Shown: positions 27,420 through 36,061 of the stretch, in pieces | Layout: each line of letters begins with the position of its first letter | Position numbering within the stretch: position 1 is the first letter of the stretch | Assembly: GCA_965198795.1 (NCBI GenBank) | Contig: OZ240674.1 | Coordinates: 62,001-126,000 of the forward strand | DNA: 64,000 bases | Source: G965198795 sp965198795 | GTDB lineage: Bacteria > Pseudomonadota > Alphaproteobacteria > Rhodospirillales > Casp-alpha2 | Reading direction: 5' to 3' | Translations under genes and position numbers: made by a program | The notes under the pieces: generated by a model | Told to the model about the DNA's origin: nothing | Databases searched by the model: none | What the model saw: only the letters and a program-made list of their open reading frames with translations

Positions 27420-28733
27420 GTGATTGGCGAAGTTATGCCTGAAACACCGGAAATCCTCGAAAGTTCGCCTCAATCTCCAGTCCGCGCGCCGTTCGCGGAA
27501 GCGGCCCGTTACTGGTTGAAACTGGGGTTTATCTCCTTCGGCGGGCCGGCCGGTCAAATCGCCATCATGCAAGCGGATTGCGTTGACCGGAACAAGTGGA
27601 TCGGCCAACAGGCGTTTTTGCGCGGCCTCAACTACTGCATGATGCTGCCCGGCCCGGAAGCCCAGCAATTGGCGGCCTATATCGGCTGGCGAATGCATGG
27701 CCTGAAAGGCGCGCTCGTGGCGGGCGCCGCGTTTTTTCTGCCGGGTGCCTTGATCATGCTCGTCCTTGCCTGGATCGCCGCCGCTCACGGCGATAACACG
27801 TGGGTGATCAAGGTGTTCAACGGCGTCAAGCCCTGCGTCGTCGGCATTATTGTCTTTGCCGTCTGGCGCATCGGCGGGAAAATCTGTCGATCAGCTCCGG
27901 CGGCCGCGCTGGCGGCCGCGTCCTTCGCATGCCTGTATTTCCTGAAACCGCCCTTTCCCTTGATCATTCTGGCGGCGGGCGTTCTGGGCGCGCTGATCCC
28001 GGCCTTTGGCCCGGGCGGCGGCCATGGCGAGGCCGGGGATGATTCGGCCGGGCGCGCCCGGCCCCCCGCCAATCCCTGGCGGCGCCTGATGCTGATCGCC
28101 GGCGTCTTCGCGGCCCTCTGGGTCATTCCTGTCGGCCTCTTGATCGCCTGGGCGGGTCCCGATCCGTTCCAGGACGTGGCGCGGCTGTTCACAACGGCCG
28201 CCTTCGTCACTTTTGGCGGAGCCTATGCGGTGCTGCCCTATATCGCGGAGGCCGGCGTCGCCGCGAACTGGATCGCGCCGGAGGACATGCTGAACGGATT
28301 AGCCTTGGCCGAAACCTCGCCCGGTCCCCTGATCCTGGTGACCACTTACGTGGGTTATTTCGCTGGATGGAACGGCGCGGAAGCCTCGGGTTTATCGCCC
28401 GCCGCGGCTGGCGTCCTGTGCGGATTGCTGGTCACCTACGTCACCTATCTTCCCTGTTTCATGTTCATCATTCTGGGCGCCCCCTACGTGGACGCGGCGC
28501 AAAGGAACGAGCGCGCCCGCCATGCGCTTGCCGGGATCACCGCCGCCGTCGTCGGCGTGATCCTTAACCTGGCGGTTTTCCTGGGCGGCGCGGCGCTGAT
28601 CACCAGCACGGGCGTCAATTGGCCAGCAGCAGCAGCCGCCGCCGCATCCCTCGGCCTGCTGCTCACGGGCCGGGTTCCCATTCACGTTCTGGTCGGCGCC
28701 GGCGCCGTCCTGGGCGCCGCCGGCCTGGTTTAG
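27420..28733 (+). CDS. chrA: Chromate transporter (CHR family, two-domain)
   Basis: 437 aa from GTG 27420 with agaaggagcgg upstream; an ATG at 27435 is an alternative. It has two homologous CHR halves of about five to six helices. Half 1 has LGFISFGGPAGQIAIMQ and ends near residue 200; half 2 begins around FTTAAFVTFGGAYAVLPYIAE. The paired FGGPAGQ/FGGAYAVLP motifs and LPGPEAQQ/TSPGPLIL are diagnostic of ChrA. It exports chromate, or transports an unknown anion, across the inner membrane. No chrB-like regulator is adjacent. Confidence 0.94.
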   Translation: MIGEVMPETPEILESSPQSPVRAPFAEAARYWLKLGFISFGGPAGQIAIMQADCVDRNKWIGQQAFLRGLNYCMMLPGPEAQQLAAYIGWRMHGLKGALVAGAAFFLPGALIMLVLAWIAAAHGDNTWVIKVFNGVKPCVVGIIVFAVWRIGGKICRSAPAAALAAASFACLYFLKPPFPLIILAAGVLGALIPAFGPGGGHGEAGDDSAGRARPPANPWRRLMLIAGVFAALWVIPVGLLIAWAGPDPFQDVARLFTTAAFVTFGGAYAVLPYIAEAGVAANWIAPEDMLNGLALAETSPGPLILVTTYVGYFAGWNGAEASGLSPAAAGVLCGLLVTYVTYLPCFMFIILGAPYVDAAQRNERARHALAGITAAVVGVILNLAVFLGGAALITSTGVNWPAAAAAAASLGLLLTGRVPIHVLVGAGAVLGAAGLV

Positions 28734-29088
28734 AGGCGCAAACCTCATGAAAATTTCCATCACGCCGGGGAACTTGAAATCCTTATCGAATTCAGCGCGC
28801 GCCCGATCACTTACGATGTCCGGCGCGAACCGGCCTTCGGCGGGGGCGTTTCCCGTTCCAACAACCGCATGACGCGGAAAAACAGACAGAGAGAGGGCAA
28901 AATACTGGCCCGGTTTGGCCGGAACGAATTTTGCTCTTGCCATCGCGCCTGCGGGACATGCCCATAAGACATGAGGGAGAGGTCATTTTAGGCGCGGCGC
29001 GCGAGGCAAATAACTCAAAGCACCTCAGGTGAACAATTTCTGATATAGGTCAGTTGTAATTGTTTTCTTGTATGGGTAGAATTTATAA
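28734..29088. other. Gap marking the left edge of an AT-rich island
   Basis: About 350 bases without a convincing gene. Composition shifts from GC-rich to AT-rich between roughly 28980 and 29080 (aactcaaagcacctcagg, then gttgtaattgttttcttg). I see no attachment site, tRNA or integrase here. Confidence 0.5.
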
Positions 29089-30291
29089 GTGGCGAAACGC
29101 TCCCGCAACAATACATTAGACACATGGGAAGTTGCGTTGGTAAAGGCGTTTCAACGCGACACCGACAAGAACGACCAAGGCGTCCTGGCCTATTTCACGC
29201 GCCCCAATCGCACCGTAAATCATCGTCTAATTGCTGAGATACGTGCTGGCGCACGCTTTGAGCAGGTGGAAGCCGCACCCAAAAAACGACTACAAGACTT
29301 TTTGGACACCTATCCGCTTATCGATTGGGGGACTGGTCTGCATCTTTATGGCGATGAGCTTCTAATCAAGTCGCGCGAGGCCATGCTTCAGGCTGTCCAA
29401 ACCTTCAACAACCCAAAGTCATTTTTTAGGTCTGAGCTTTTTATTGTTTCAGCCGTTATCGCTTGGACGTACCTGCTCCATGCTTTTTACAAAAAAGAAG
29501 GCGTCGATTATCGCCACCACACAAGAGAAAACGGACGGAACAAAGTCGCCAGAACAAAGGAAGGCGCGGAGAGGTATTGGGAATTGGCTAAATGCCTCAA
29601 ATCCAAAAAATGTCCGTTAGACGATGCGACGAAAGCCAACCTCAATTTTCTTATCACTATCCGGCACGAGATCGAGCATCGCATGACATCTCGTATCGAC
29701 AATAGTTTTAGCGCGAAGTTTCAAGCTTGCTGTCTCAACTTCAACACATACGTCAAACAGCTTTTCGGCAATCAATCAGGGCTGGATAAAGAGCTTTCCT
29801 TTGCGCTTCAATTCGCTGGCGTCAATGCGGAACAGCAAAAGCAAATGGCGACCCTCACCGATGCGCCCGATAACATAACAATGGCTCAAACAAAGTTTGA
29901 AAATGGCATGGATGAAGCAGCCTATAACGATGAACGCTATGCTGTCCGCTTTCATCTCGTTCAAAAAACATCAAACCGTAAGTCGAAGTCCGACGCCGTT
30001 ATCAACGTCGTGCCGGCTGATAGCGAAGAAGCACAAACCGTAAACCGGGTTCTGTTGAAAGAAGCGGAAAAGAATAAGTGGAAGCCAAAGCAGATTGTCG
30101 ATCTGATGAAGAAGGAAGGACACCCTTCATTTTCGATGCGCGATCACACACTTTTGTGGAAAGAGCGAAATGCGAAAGACCCTAAAAAATCATATGGCGT
30201 GCAGCTATCCGACGGGCAATGGTACTGGTATGAAAATTGGATCAATCAAGTACGCGATCATTGTAAAAATAAAAAAGATAAATATTCTTAA
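29089..30291 (+). CDS. DUF3644 protein with HEPN-like R-x4-H motif
   Basis: 400 aa from GTG 29089; the region is much richer in A/T than flanking genes, pointing to transfer. Residues about 85-260 form the DUF3644 region, with a hydrophobic helix SELFIVSAVIAWTYLLHAFY and then FLITIRHEIEHRM. The latter contains R192-x4-H197, the spacing of the HEPN RNase motif. Residues about 345-395 (DGQWYWYENWINQVRD) form a separate small C-terminal domain with Trp/Tyr-rich strands. HEPN proteins often act as toxins or phage-defence RNases; that role here is inference. No antitoxin-like gene is adjacent. Confidence 0.75.
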   Translation: MAKRSRNNTLDTWEVALVKAFQRDTDKNDQGVLAYFTRPNRTVNHRLIAEIRAGARFEQVEAAPKKRLQDFLDTYPLIDWGTGLHLYGDELLIKSREAMLQAVQTFNNPKSFFRSELFIVSAVIAWTYLLHAFYKKEGVDYRHHTRENGRNKVARTKEGAERYWELAKCLKSKKCPLDDATKANLNFLITIRHEIEHRMTSRIDNSFSAKFQACCLNFNTYVKQLFGNQSGLDKELSFALQFAGVNAEQQKQMATLTDAPDNITMAQTKFENGMDEAAYNDERYAVRFHLVQKTSNRKSKSDAVINVVPADSEEAQTVNRVLLKEAEKNKWKPKQIVDLMKKEGHPSFSMRDHTLLWKERNAKDPKKSYGVQLSDGQWYWYENWINQVRDHCKNKKDKYS

Positions 30292-30339
30292 AATATAACA
30301 CTATTTTCAGATGACGATTTCTGTTTCTGAAAGAAAAAT

Positions 30340-30517
30340 ATTTTCAGGGCGTCTAAAATTAACGCACGGAACCTTGTTGCATTGGAACGTCTGAACAACA
30401 ACAGCCCGGAACTGAAACGCCTTCGTAAGCTGTTAGGCGGGCTGAATGAGCAGATGCGGCTTGCTGAAGACAACTCGTATCAATCGATCATTAAAAAGCG
30501 GGTTTACGGACGCTGAT
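30340..30517 (+). pseudogene. Short orphan gene fragment
   Basis: One frame reads ARNLVALERLNNNSPELKRL, then RKLLGGLNEQMRLAEDNSYQ and KKRVYGR, and ends with TGA at about 30517. It has good coding character, but no start codon with a ribosome-binding site precedes it, and it follows an AT-rich break. It looks like the 3' remainder of a gene whose front was lost. I do not recognise the family. Confidence 0.45.
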
Positions 30518-30549
30518 CGCCAGTGATCGAGCGGCAAAGGCAGTTCTGG

Positions 30550-30569
30550 ATTCCCGCCTTCGCGAGAAT
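30550..30569. repeat. Dispersed palindrome
   Basis: attcccgccttcgcgagaat differs from the copies near 7.35 and 40.93 kb by one base. It is followed by gacaaagcgggggcgcgg, which also follows the palindrome at 57.2 kb. It lies between the orphan fragment and the IS481 relic. Confidence 0.8.
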
Positions 30570-30833
30570 GACAAAGCGGGGGCGCGGGACCTTCGCAGTC
30601 CGGTTAACTAAGGTGTAGTATTTCAGACTTGATCTGACGCCGCTCTCACCGCTTTTTGAAAGGGGCGGGGGTCGCCGGTTTTGATAGAGGGTTACCGGTT
30701 TTGACAGCGGCGCTTAACCACACCATCAAACCCATGAAACCCATGAAAGAAGTGACCCTTAATGTACGGGCGTAATCAAAAAATCATCCGTCACAAAGTT
30801 GGACTTCTGAACGTGGCCGGGGAATTGGGCAAC

Positions 30834-30936
30834 GTGTCCAAGGCCTGTCCGGTGACGGGATTGTCCAGGGTTGCCGCTACCTTTACGCTCCAGTGTGTGG
30901 TGTCCAAGGCCTGTCCGGTGACGGGATTGTCCAGGG
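30834..30936. repeat. 37-bp direct repeat inside the IS481 relic
   Basis: Identical copies lie at 30834-30870 and 30900-30936 (starting gtgtccaaggcctgtccggt), offset by 66 bases, which is exactly 22 codons. The duplication repeats the helix-turn-helix segment of the transposase without changing frame. Confidence 0.95.
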
Positions 30937-31027
30937 ACACGTTTTAGCGCCGCCGCGGCGCGGTTGAACAAGGCGGCGCCGAGGCGCTGTTGGAGAAGCC
31001 CCGGCGGGCGGCGAACCTGAAGAGCCG

Positions 31028-31066
31028 GCCTGGAGAACCAGCCTGGAGAACCGGCCTGAAGAACCA
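31028..31066. repeat. Three 13-bp imperfect tandem units
   Basis: Units gcctggagaacca, gcctggagaaccg and gcctgaagaacca follow one another. They lie in the Arg/Gly/Pro-rich part of the decayed transposase frame. Confidence 0.9.
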
Positions 31067-31106
31067 GGTTGACGAAGAGACCGCGGGCGGGCCGGCGCGC
31101 CGGGCG

Positions 31107-31400
31107 ATGATGGAAATCCAGCTTGGCAAGAAACTGCCGGACAAATGCGTTGTTATGTCATTGTGTGGAAAATCCGACTGCCTCAGGCTGGGGCATTTGG
31201 TTTTCTGTAACGAATACGGCGCAAAGGTGCTGGGGCCAAACGGCCATGTTCGTCACGGCGAGTTCATCGCAATGCGCGGCCTCTATGATCAAGGATATGA
31301 AGGACATGAACGGGCCCTTTTCTACTCGGTCGGCGTTCCTCTGGTCAAAGCGGCCCTTGGAGAGGGTGCGGCGAACGAATTTGCGGGCTTAAATATATAA
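31107..31400 (+). CDS. HNH-like domain protein, possibly a remnant
   Basis: 97 aa from ATG 31107; the same frame runs back into the transposase relic, so the true start is uncertain. The block VVMSLCGKSDCLRLGHLVFC resembles the zinc half of an HNH fold (M.LC.N..C..P.HL), and GPNGHVRHGEFIAM follows. The His that normally precedes LC is Ser here, so catalysis is doubtful. HNH genes of this size are common in mobile DNA. It may be a captured or truncated gene. Confidence 0.5.
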   Translation: MMEIQLGKKLPDKCVVMSLCGKSDCLRLGHLVFCNEYGAKVLGPNGHVRHGEFIAMRGLYDQGYEGHERALFYSVGVPLVKAALGEGAANEFAGLNI

Positions 31401-31484
31401 TTTCCTCAGTGTTGCGATTAAAGGTCGTAAAAATTCTAACGTGGGATGGTCAGCTTTTGACCCAGACCTGTCATCTCACGGGGT

Positions 31485-32354
31485 CTATTCCTGGAGCGCC
31501 GTATCACTAACGATGCTGAGGATCTTCAAGAAATCACTCACGTGCTCTCGTGCTGGTGTCCGCCTCATGTAGCCATAGTAGGGAACTTTCGGCAAGGGGG
31601 GCAAACCATTGTCCTCACCCAGCTCTTTCAGTTCGGAGCTAAATGATGTTGCCGGGCGGGCGGTAACACCAAGACCTGCCAATATTGCTGGACGAAGACC
31701 GCTTAGTGAGGGTGATGTGAAGCGCTCAAAATATGGGATGCTGTACCTATCAAGGACTTCCAAAGTGATGCGGCGATAGAGACTTGGCTCATCGGTCAAG
31801 ACCAGCGGGAGAGGATTCTGTGGCGTCCAGCCGAAACTTGACGCAGCGAGCCACACCGGCTGGAGCGTGCATACAGCCTCGCTAGCAAGGTGTGCGCGAT
31901 GGCGGGTGGAAATGGCGACTTCGAGCCGGTTTTCTTCCAGCATCGTCATGAGCTCGGGACTACGGTTCACATGCAGAATGACGCGGATATCTGGCCAAGT
32001 TTGCGAGAATTGACGAAGCACCCTTGCCATCACGGCATCGGTGAGTTCGCGGGGGACGCCAACCCGAAGAACCTCACCCGACATTGTTTCTTCAACCGCA
32101 GACAAGGCATGGCGTGAAATCGATAAAATCTCATGAGCATAACGGGCAAGCGTCCACCCGGCGGGAGTCAATTCACGCTTGCGGCCATTTGCCCGGAACA
32201 ATGGCTTTCCGACCGTTATTTCAAGCTTCTGCAATTGTTGCGTAACCGCCGACTGGGTGCAGCCAACCTTTTCGGCGGCAGCCGCGAACGTACCCTCTTC
32301 AATCACTGCCAGGAGTGTCCGCAGTTGCGCCAGATCAAGATCGGTAATCATCAT
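31485..32354 (-). CDS. LysR-type transcriptional regulator
   Basis: 289 aa. The N-terminal winged helix-turn-helix is at residues 5-65 (LAQLRTLLAVIEEGTFAAAA, then GCTQSAVTQQLQKLE), and the substrate-binding domain is from about 90 on (EVLRVGVPRELTDAVMARVL). It is divergent from the dioxygenase/rhodanese genes across a 139-base AT-rich gap, the usual layout of a LysR regulator and its target. The inducer is probably a thiol or sulfur compound (inference). Confidence 0.93.
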   Translation of the reverse strand: MMITDLDLAQLRTLLAVIEEGTFAAAAEKVGCTQSAVTQQLQKLEITVGKPLFRANGRKRELTPAGWTLARYAHEILSISRHALSAVEETMSGEVLRVGVPRELTDAVMARVLRQFSQTWPDIRVILHVNRSPELMTMLEENRLEVAISTRHRAHLASEAVCTLQPVWLAASSFGWTPQNPLPLVLTDEPSLYRRITLEVLDRYSIPYFERFTSPSLSGLRPAILAGLGVTARPATSFSSELKELGEDNGLPPLPKVPYYGYMRRTPAREHVSDFLKILSIVSDTALQE

Positions 32355-32374
32355 TTATATAAGATATTCTAATA

Positions 32375-32388
32375 TTTTATTAATAAAA
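32375..32388. promoter_or_regulatory. Palindrome in the divergent LysR/dioxygenase promoter region
   Basis: ttttattaataaaa is a perfect 14-bp palindrome, 21 bases upstream of the LysR start codon and about 105 bases upstream of the dioxygenase start. It contains T-rich and A-rich arms like the T-N11-A operators of LysR proteins. AT-rich palindromes can arise by chance, so this is only a candidate operator. Confidence 0.4.
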
Positions 32389-32493
32389 ATTAATTTTACA
32401 TGAATTATAAGGCTGACCTAATCTCCGCCACGATTTCATCGGATCAGGCCCTTGGACTGGTCTTTAGCGCCGTTAATATCAAAGGAGAAACAA

Positions 32494-33093
32494 GTGTCAA
32501 ACGCCCTGGTGGAAACCAGAAAAAGCGCCGTCAATGATCTGATCGCTCGTGCGAGAGCGGTGTTGGATATGGATTCCTTAAACCGCGAAGCTCTAGCCAC
32601 AATTCGTGCAGAGTTGGAAGCCGTGGCGGCGCGCGAAGAGCTTTGGTCGCAAGACGACTTCCCTACGCCCGGCAATGAACATCTCCATAATCGCTACAGA
32701 GTCTCCAACGCTGATGACGACGGCCTTGCGCTTTATTTCAATGTGATGCGCCCAGGAAAGCAAATCTTTCCCCACAATCATACGACCTGGGCCTGTGTCG
32801 CGGCTGTCTCTGGGGTCGAATACAACACCCTGTACGACCGCGTTGATGACGGGTCGGTTCCAAGCGCCGCACGGTTGAGAGAACGCGAAGTCATAGAAGT
32901 GGCGCCGGGGACGGCTGTTGCGCTTATGCCTGACGATATCCATTCGGTCGAGACCCGTGGGACCGAGGCTATTCGACATCTCCATCTGTATGGGCAGCCT
33001 CTAGAGACGCTCACGCACCGAAAGCAGTTCGATATTGCTTCCGGCACGTACAAGATCATGGATATCGGCGTAAAAAGTATCGGGCTCGCATAA
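32494..33093 (+). CDS. Cysteine dioxygenase-type thiol dioxygenase
   Basis: 199 aa from GTG 32494, with aaaggag 5 bases upstream; the frame opens 14 codons earlier without a signal. It is a cupin with the non-heme iron triad H94 and H96 in FPHNHTTW and H150 in MPDDIHSVE. The length and layout match bacterial cysteine dioxygenase/3-mercaptopropionate dioxygenase proteins, which turn a thiol into a sulfinate with O2. The stop is followed directly by the rhodanese gene. Which thiol is used cannot be told from sequence. Confidence 0.88.
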   Translation: MSNALVETRKSAVNDLIARARAVLDMDSLNREALATIRAELEAVAAREELWSQDDFPTPGNEHLHNRYRVSNADDDGLALYFNVMRPGKQIFPHNHTTWACVAAVSGVEYNTLYDRVDDGSVPSAARLREREVIEVAPGTAVALMPDDIHSVETRGTEAIRHLHLYGQPLETLTHRKQFDIASGTYKIMDIGVKSIGLA

Positions 33094-34752
33094 ATGAAGA
33101 CGATTTCATCAAGTGCTTTAAAGCCCCGCCTTACGGCCGGCGCCGAAATTGCTTTCCTGGACGTGCGTGAACACGGCCAATATGGCGAGGGGCACCCGTT
33201 TTTCTCCGTCCATGCCGGTTATAGCACCATCGAAAATGAGGCGCCCAGGCTTGTGCCAAGAAAAGACACAACCGTTGTTGTAATGGATGACGGCGACGGC
33301 GTTAGCGAGAAAGCCGCGCGAGCACTCCAGAAACTTGGGTACACGGACGTCATGATGTTGGAAGGCGGCGCACCGGACTGGGCCGCAGCCGGTTATACCC
33401 TCTACAAAGGGGTCAACATTCCGTCGAAGACATTCGGCGAACTGGTAGAGCGTGAATGCCGGACACCTTCTCTCTCGGCAGAAGAACTGAGGCAGAGAAT
33501 GGATCGGGATGAGCCAACACTGGTCTTGGATGGACGACCTGAGCATGAGTACTTCAAGATGTCCATTCCATCCGCGCGCTCCTGTCCCAATGCGGAACTT
33601 GCCTATCGGATTCCCTCGCTTGCGGTCACCGAGGATACGGTAATCGTCATCAATTGCGCGGGGCGCACCCGCTCAGTCATCGGTGCTGAATCATTACGCC
33701 AATGCGGATTCCCCAATCCTGTTCTGGCGCTTCAGAACGGAACCCAAGGATGGAGCTTGGCTGGTTTCGACCTAAACCATGGTGCGCAATCAGACCCATT
33801 GCCTTCGGTCGATTCCAAAGCCCGTTTCCAAGCGGCTAAAACCGCCGATAACCTGATCGAGAGATTGGCGTTGCGACGCATCTCCCCAGAAATGCTCAAC
33901 ACGTGGAAGGAAGACCCAGAGCGGACGACCTACATTTTCGATGTCCGCACGGAAGCTGAATTCCTGGTGAGCCATTGGCCAGACGCCCGCCACGCGCCGG
34001 GCGGGCAATTGGTGCAGGCGACTGATGAGTATTTGGCTGTTCGTAATGCACGAATTGTGTTGTGTGACGATACAGGATTGCGTGCCGCCACAACAGCTAT
34101 GTGGCTGCGCGGCATGGGACATGATGTCAGCATTCTCGACATCGACGTGTCGCAGGCAACGCCATCGGAAGTCCCCGGCGGCAGTAGCAATATCGTTGTC
34201 GATGCACCTGCGATTTACCCAGAAGAGGCGTATGGGAAGGTCGTCGGCGGAGCGTTATTGGTCGATGTTTCCCGCAGCCCGGATTATCGCAGCGGTCATG
34301 CGTGTGGAGCAGTCTGGGTAACGCGCTCACGAGCAAGCCACCTCGATTGCCGCCTCGACCGTCCCATCGTCATTACCGGTCGGGAACGTTCACTAATCGT
34401 CGGCGTTGTCACTGAGCTTCGAGAGAAAGGGTGTTCCAGCCTGACATGGTTTGAGGGTTCGCCCGCGATTTGGAAGCAGGCGGGATTTGAAGTCGAGCAG
34501 ACCCCGGACATCCCCAAAGATCAGGACTGCATAGATTTTCTCTTCTTCGTACATGATCGCCATGACGGCAATTTGGATGCGGCTCGGCGTTATCTTGAAT
34601 GGGAAACAGGATTGCTAGCTCAACTGGACGATCAAGAACGTGGCGCGTTGACCCCGCCGGAACCGAATGATCCGTCGGCTATGGCAGAACTCAAAGATCA
34701 GAGCTCCTATACAAGGATGGCCCTGAGCCAGCCCGAGCATCGGGAGCCCTAG
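33094..34752 (+). CDS. Four-module rhodanese-like protein
   Basis: 552 aa, starting directly after the dioxygenase stop. Four rhodanese-fold repeats: about 1-110, 127-235, 265-370 and 385-470. The active-site cysteine is present in module 2 (C188 in NCAGRTRS) and apparently in module 3 (C324 in VLCDDTGLR). It is absent in module 1 (VVMDDGDGVSEK) and module 4 (VITGRERSL). A C-terminal helical region of 80 residues (FLFFVHDRHDGNLDAARRYL) follows. It probably transfers sulfane sulfur from persulfides made in thiol breakdown. The coupling to the dioxygenase supports a joint pathway. Confidence 0.88.
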   Translation: MKTISSSALKPRLTAGAEIAFLDVREHGQYGEGHPFFSVHAGYSTIENEAPRLVPRKDTTVVVMDDGDGVSEKAARALQKLGYTDVMMLEGGAPDWAAAGYTLYKGVNIPSKTFGELVERECRTPSLSAEELRQRMDRDEPTLVLDGRPEHEYFKMSIPSARSCPNAELAYRIPSLAVTEDTVIVINCAGRTRSVIGAESLRQCGFPNPVLALQNGTQGWSLAGFDLNHGAQSDPLPSVDSKARFQAAKTADNLIERLALRRISPEMLNTWKEDPERTTYIFDVRTEAEFLVSHWPDARHAPGGQLVQATDEYLAVRNARIVLCDDTGLRAATTAMWLRGMGHDVSILDIDVSQATPSEVPGGSSNIVVDAPAIYPEEAYGKVVGGALLVDVSRSPDYRSGHACGAVWVTRSRASHLDCRLDRPIVITGRERSLIVGVVTELREKGCSSLTWFEGSPAIWKQAGFEVEQTPDIPKDQDCIDFLFFVHDRHDGNLDAARRYLEWETGLLAQLDDQERGALTPPEPNDPSAMAELKDQSSYTRMALSQPEHREP

Positions 34753-34809
34753 GTTTCTAATTATCACCCGCTGAGAAATCAGCATTCACACAGATGGGAG
34801 GAAACCCCG

Positions 34810-35070
34810 ATGAAATCGAAAACAACATTTCTTGCCGCAACTTTGGGAGCGGCGATTTTTGCTGCCGGGCAGCCGGCGGAACTTATTTCCCCATGGCCGG
34901 TCTTCTGGCTCAGGTGATTTCAAACCCGCCTGGTGCGCGGACATGCGCCAAGGGCGGCAACTGCGGCATGGAAGGTTTGGTTGCTATTGCACAATCGGCG
35001 CACGGTTCTGTGGCCAACGTCAATTCAATCAAGTCTGACCAGGCCGAGCCGGGTTTCGCGCAATCGGAGC
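34810..35070 (+). pseudogene. TAXI-family TRAP transporter solute-binding protein, broken
   Basis: ATG 34810, with gggagg upstream, begins a signal peptide, MKSKTTFLAATLGAAIFAAG, but this frame stops after 35 codons. The neighbouring frame carries GGTYFPMAGLLAQVISNPPG, then ARTCAKGGNCGMEGLVAIAQ and SAHGSVANVNSIKSDQAE, a clear TAXI-TRAP receptor segment (usual form: G.YYP.G......N.......GS..NV..I..G....). Everything past about residue 90 is deleted, and the sequence runs into the lyase gene. It was presumably the uptake receptor of the thiol operon. Confidence 0.85.
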
Positions 35071-35153
35071 GGCATTGGCTGTCCCAGGGTCGGCTGCATT
35101 TACACAAGGTCGGCCCCGATGACACGCCATCGCCTGCGCGAAAGAGAGCGGAA

Positions 35154-36045
35154 ATGCGCCGAGAAACGAAACTGACGCACTACGGTTGAGCCACAAGTCC
35201 CGGCCCGGCGAATCCCCCCATCGTTCGCGCCTCCACAATTTTGCATGATACGGTTTCGGAATTTCAAGAAACCAGACATCAACGGGCGTTGCACGACAAC
35301 ATTCTTTCCTATGGCCGGCGCGGCGCGACCACCGCCCACGTTCTGGCCGAAGCAATCAGTGATCTAGAAGGAGGTGAGGCGTGTTTCCTGTTTCCAACGG
35401 CTCTCGCAGCTTTGGCCTCTACGGTCTTGGCATTTTTAGATGCTGGAGACCGCCTGCTGGTTGTCGATACGGTGTTCCCGGCCATGCGGAAGTACTGTGA
35501 AGGAGAACTCCGCCGACATGGCGTCCAGATAGATTATTTTCCATGGGATGCGACGAACCTAGAGTCCCTCGTCACGGATAAAACGAAAGCCATGGTCATG
35601 GAGTCTCCTGCTTCGCAGACCTATGAGACCATGGATCTGCCGGCATTATGTGAGAACGCGCATACCTACGGATTGACGGTGATTGCCGACAATGCATATG
35701 GGTATGGGTCCGGTTGGCTTTACCGCCCGCTGGAACTTGGCTGTGACGTTTCTGTAATAGCTGGCACGAAATATCTCGGCGGGCACGCCGATTTAATGAT
35801 GGGGGCAGCCACAGCCTGCGGCCCTGCATGTCAAACCTTGCGCAAACATGTTCACATTTCCGGGCAAACACTATCTCCGGATGATGCCTACGCCTGTTTG
35901 CGCGGGATGCGCACCTTGGGACTCAGGCTTGACCGCCACGGAGAAAATAGCCTTGCCGTGGCGAAATGGCTCCTGTCACGCGATGAAATCGTGCGCGTCC
36001 TACACCCCGCACTGCCCGACCATCCCGGGCATGGGGTCTGGCGGC
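35154..36045 (+). pseudogene. Cystathionine beta-lyase-like PLP enzyme, with nonsense codon and truncated
   Basis: ATG 35154 starts MRRETKLTHYG, the usual start of this PLP enzyme family. Codon 12 is then TGA (35187-35189), after which the same frame goes on with PANPPIVRASTILHDTV and a full-looking catalytic body. The PLP lysine is in AGTKYLGGHADLMMG (codon at 35769). A TTG at 35241 could give a shortened product. At LHPALPDHPGHGVW (about 36040) the family similarity ends about 100 residues early, where a repeat-like sequence joins alkA. Two lesions point to a dead gene. Confidence 0.85.
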
Positions 36046-36061
36046 GCGGGGCGGCGCAAGC

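Larger units (their letters stand above)
30762..31106 (+). pseudogene. IS481-family transposase N-terminal relic
   Basis: ATG 30762 starts MYGRNQKIIRHKVGLLNVAG, then ELGNVSKACPVTGLSR. This is the HTH start of IS481-family transposases (usual form: KVGLLNLAEELGNVS.AC..MG.SRDTFYR). The frame then repeats VSKACPVTGLSR because of an in-frame duplication, reaches SRDTF and stops. Further downstream AEALLEKPRRAANLK fits the next family block (EALL.K.RR.PNLKNR). The integrase core is missing, so it is inactive. Confidence 0.82.

Noticed and set aside
28392..28943. Minus-strand open frame over the end of chrA
   Set aside because: Antisense to chrA for most of its length; the upstream part has no recognisable family.
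30834..30936. 37-bp repeats as a CRISPR array
   Set aside because: Only two copies, offset by exactly 22 codons inside a transposase frame, with no cas genes.
35187..35189. In-frame TGA as a selenocysteine codon in the lyase
   Set aside because: The position is not a catalytic one in the family, no hairpin of the bacterial SECIS type is apparent just downstream, and the same gene is also truncated, so a nonsense mutation is simpler.
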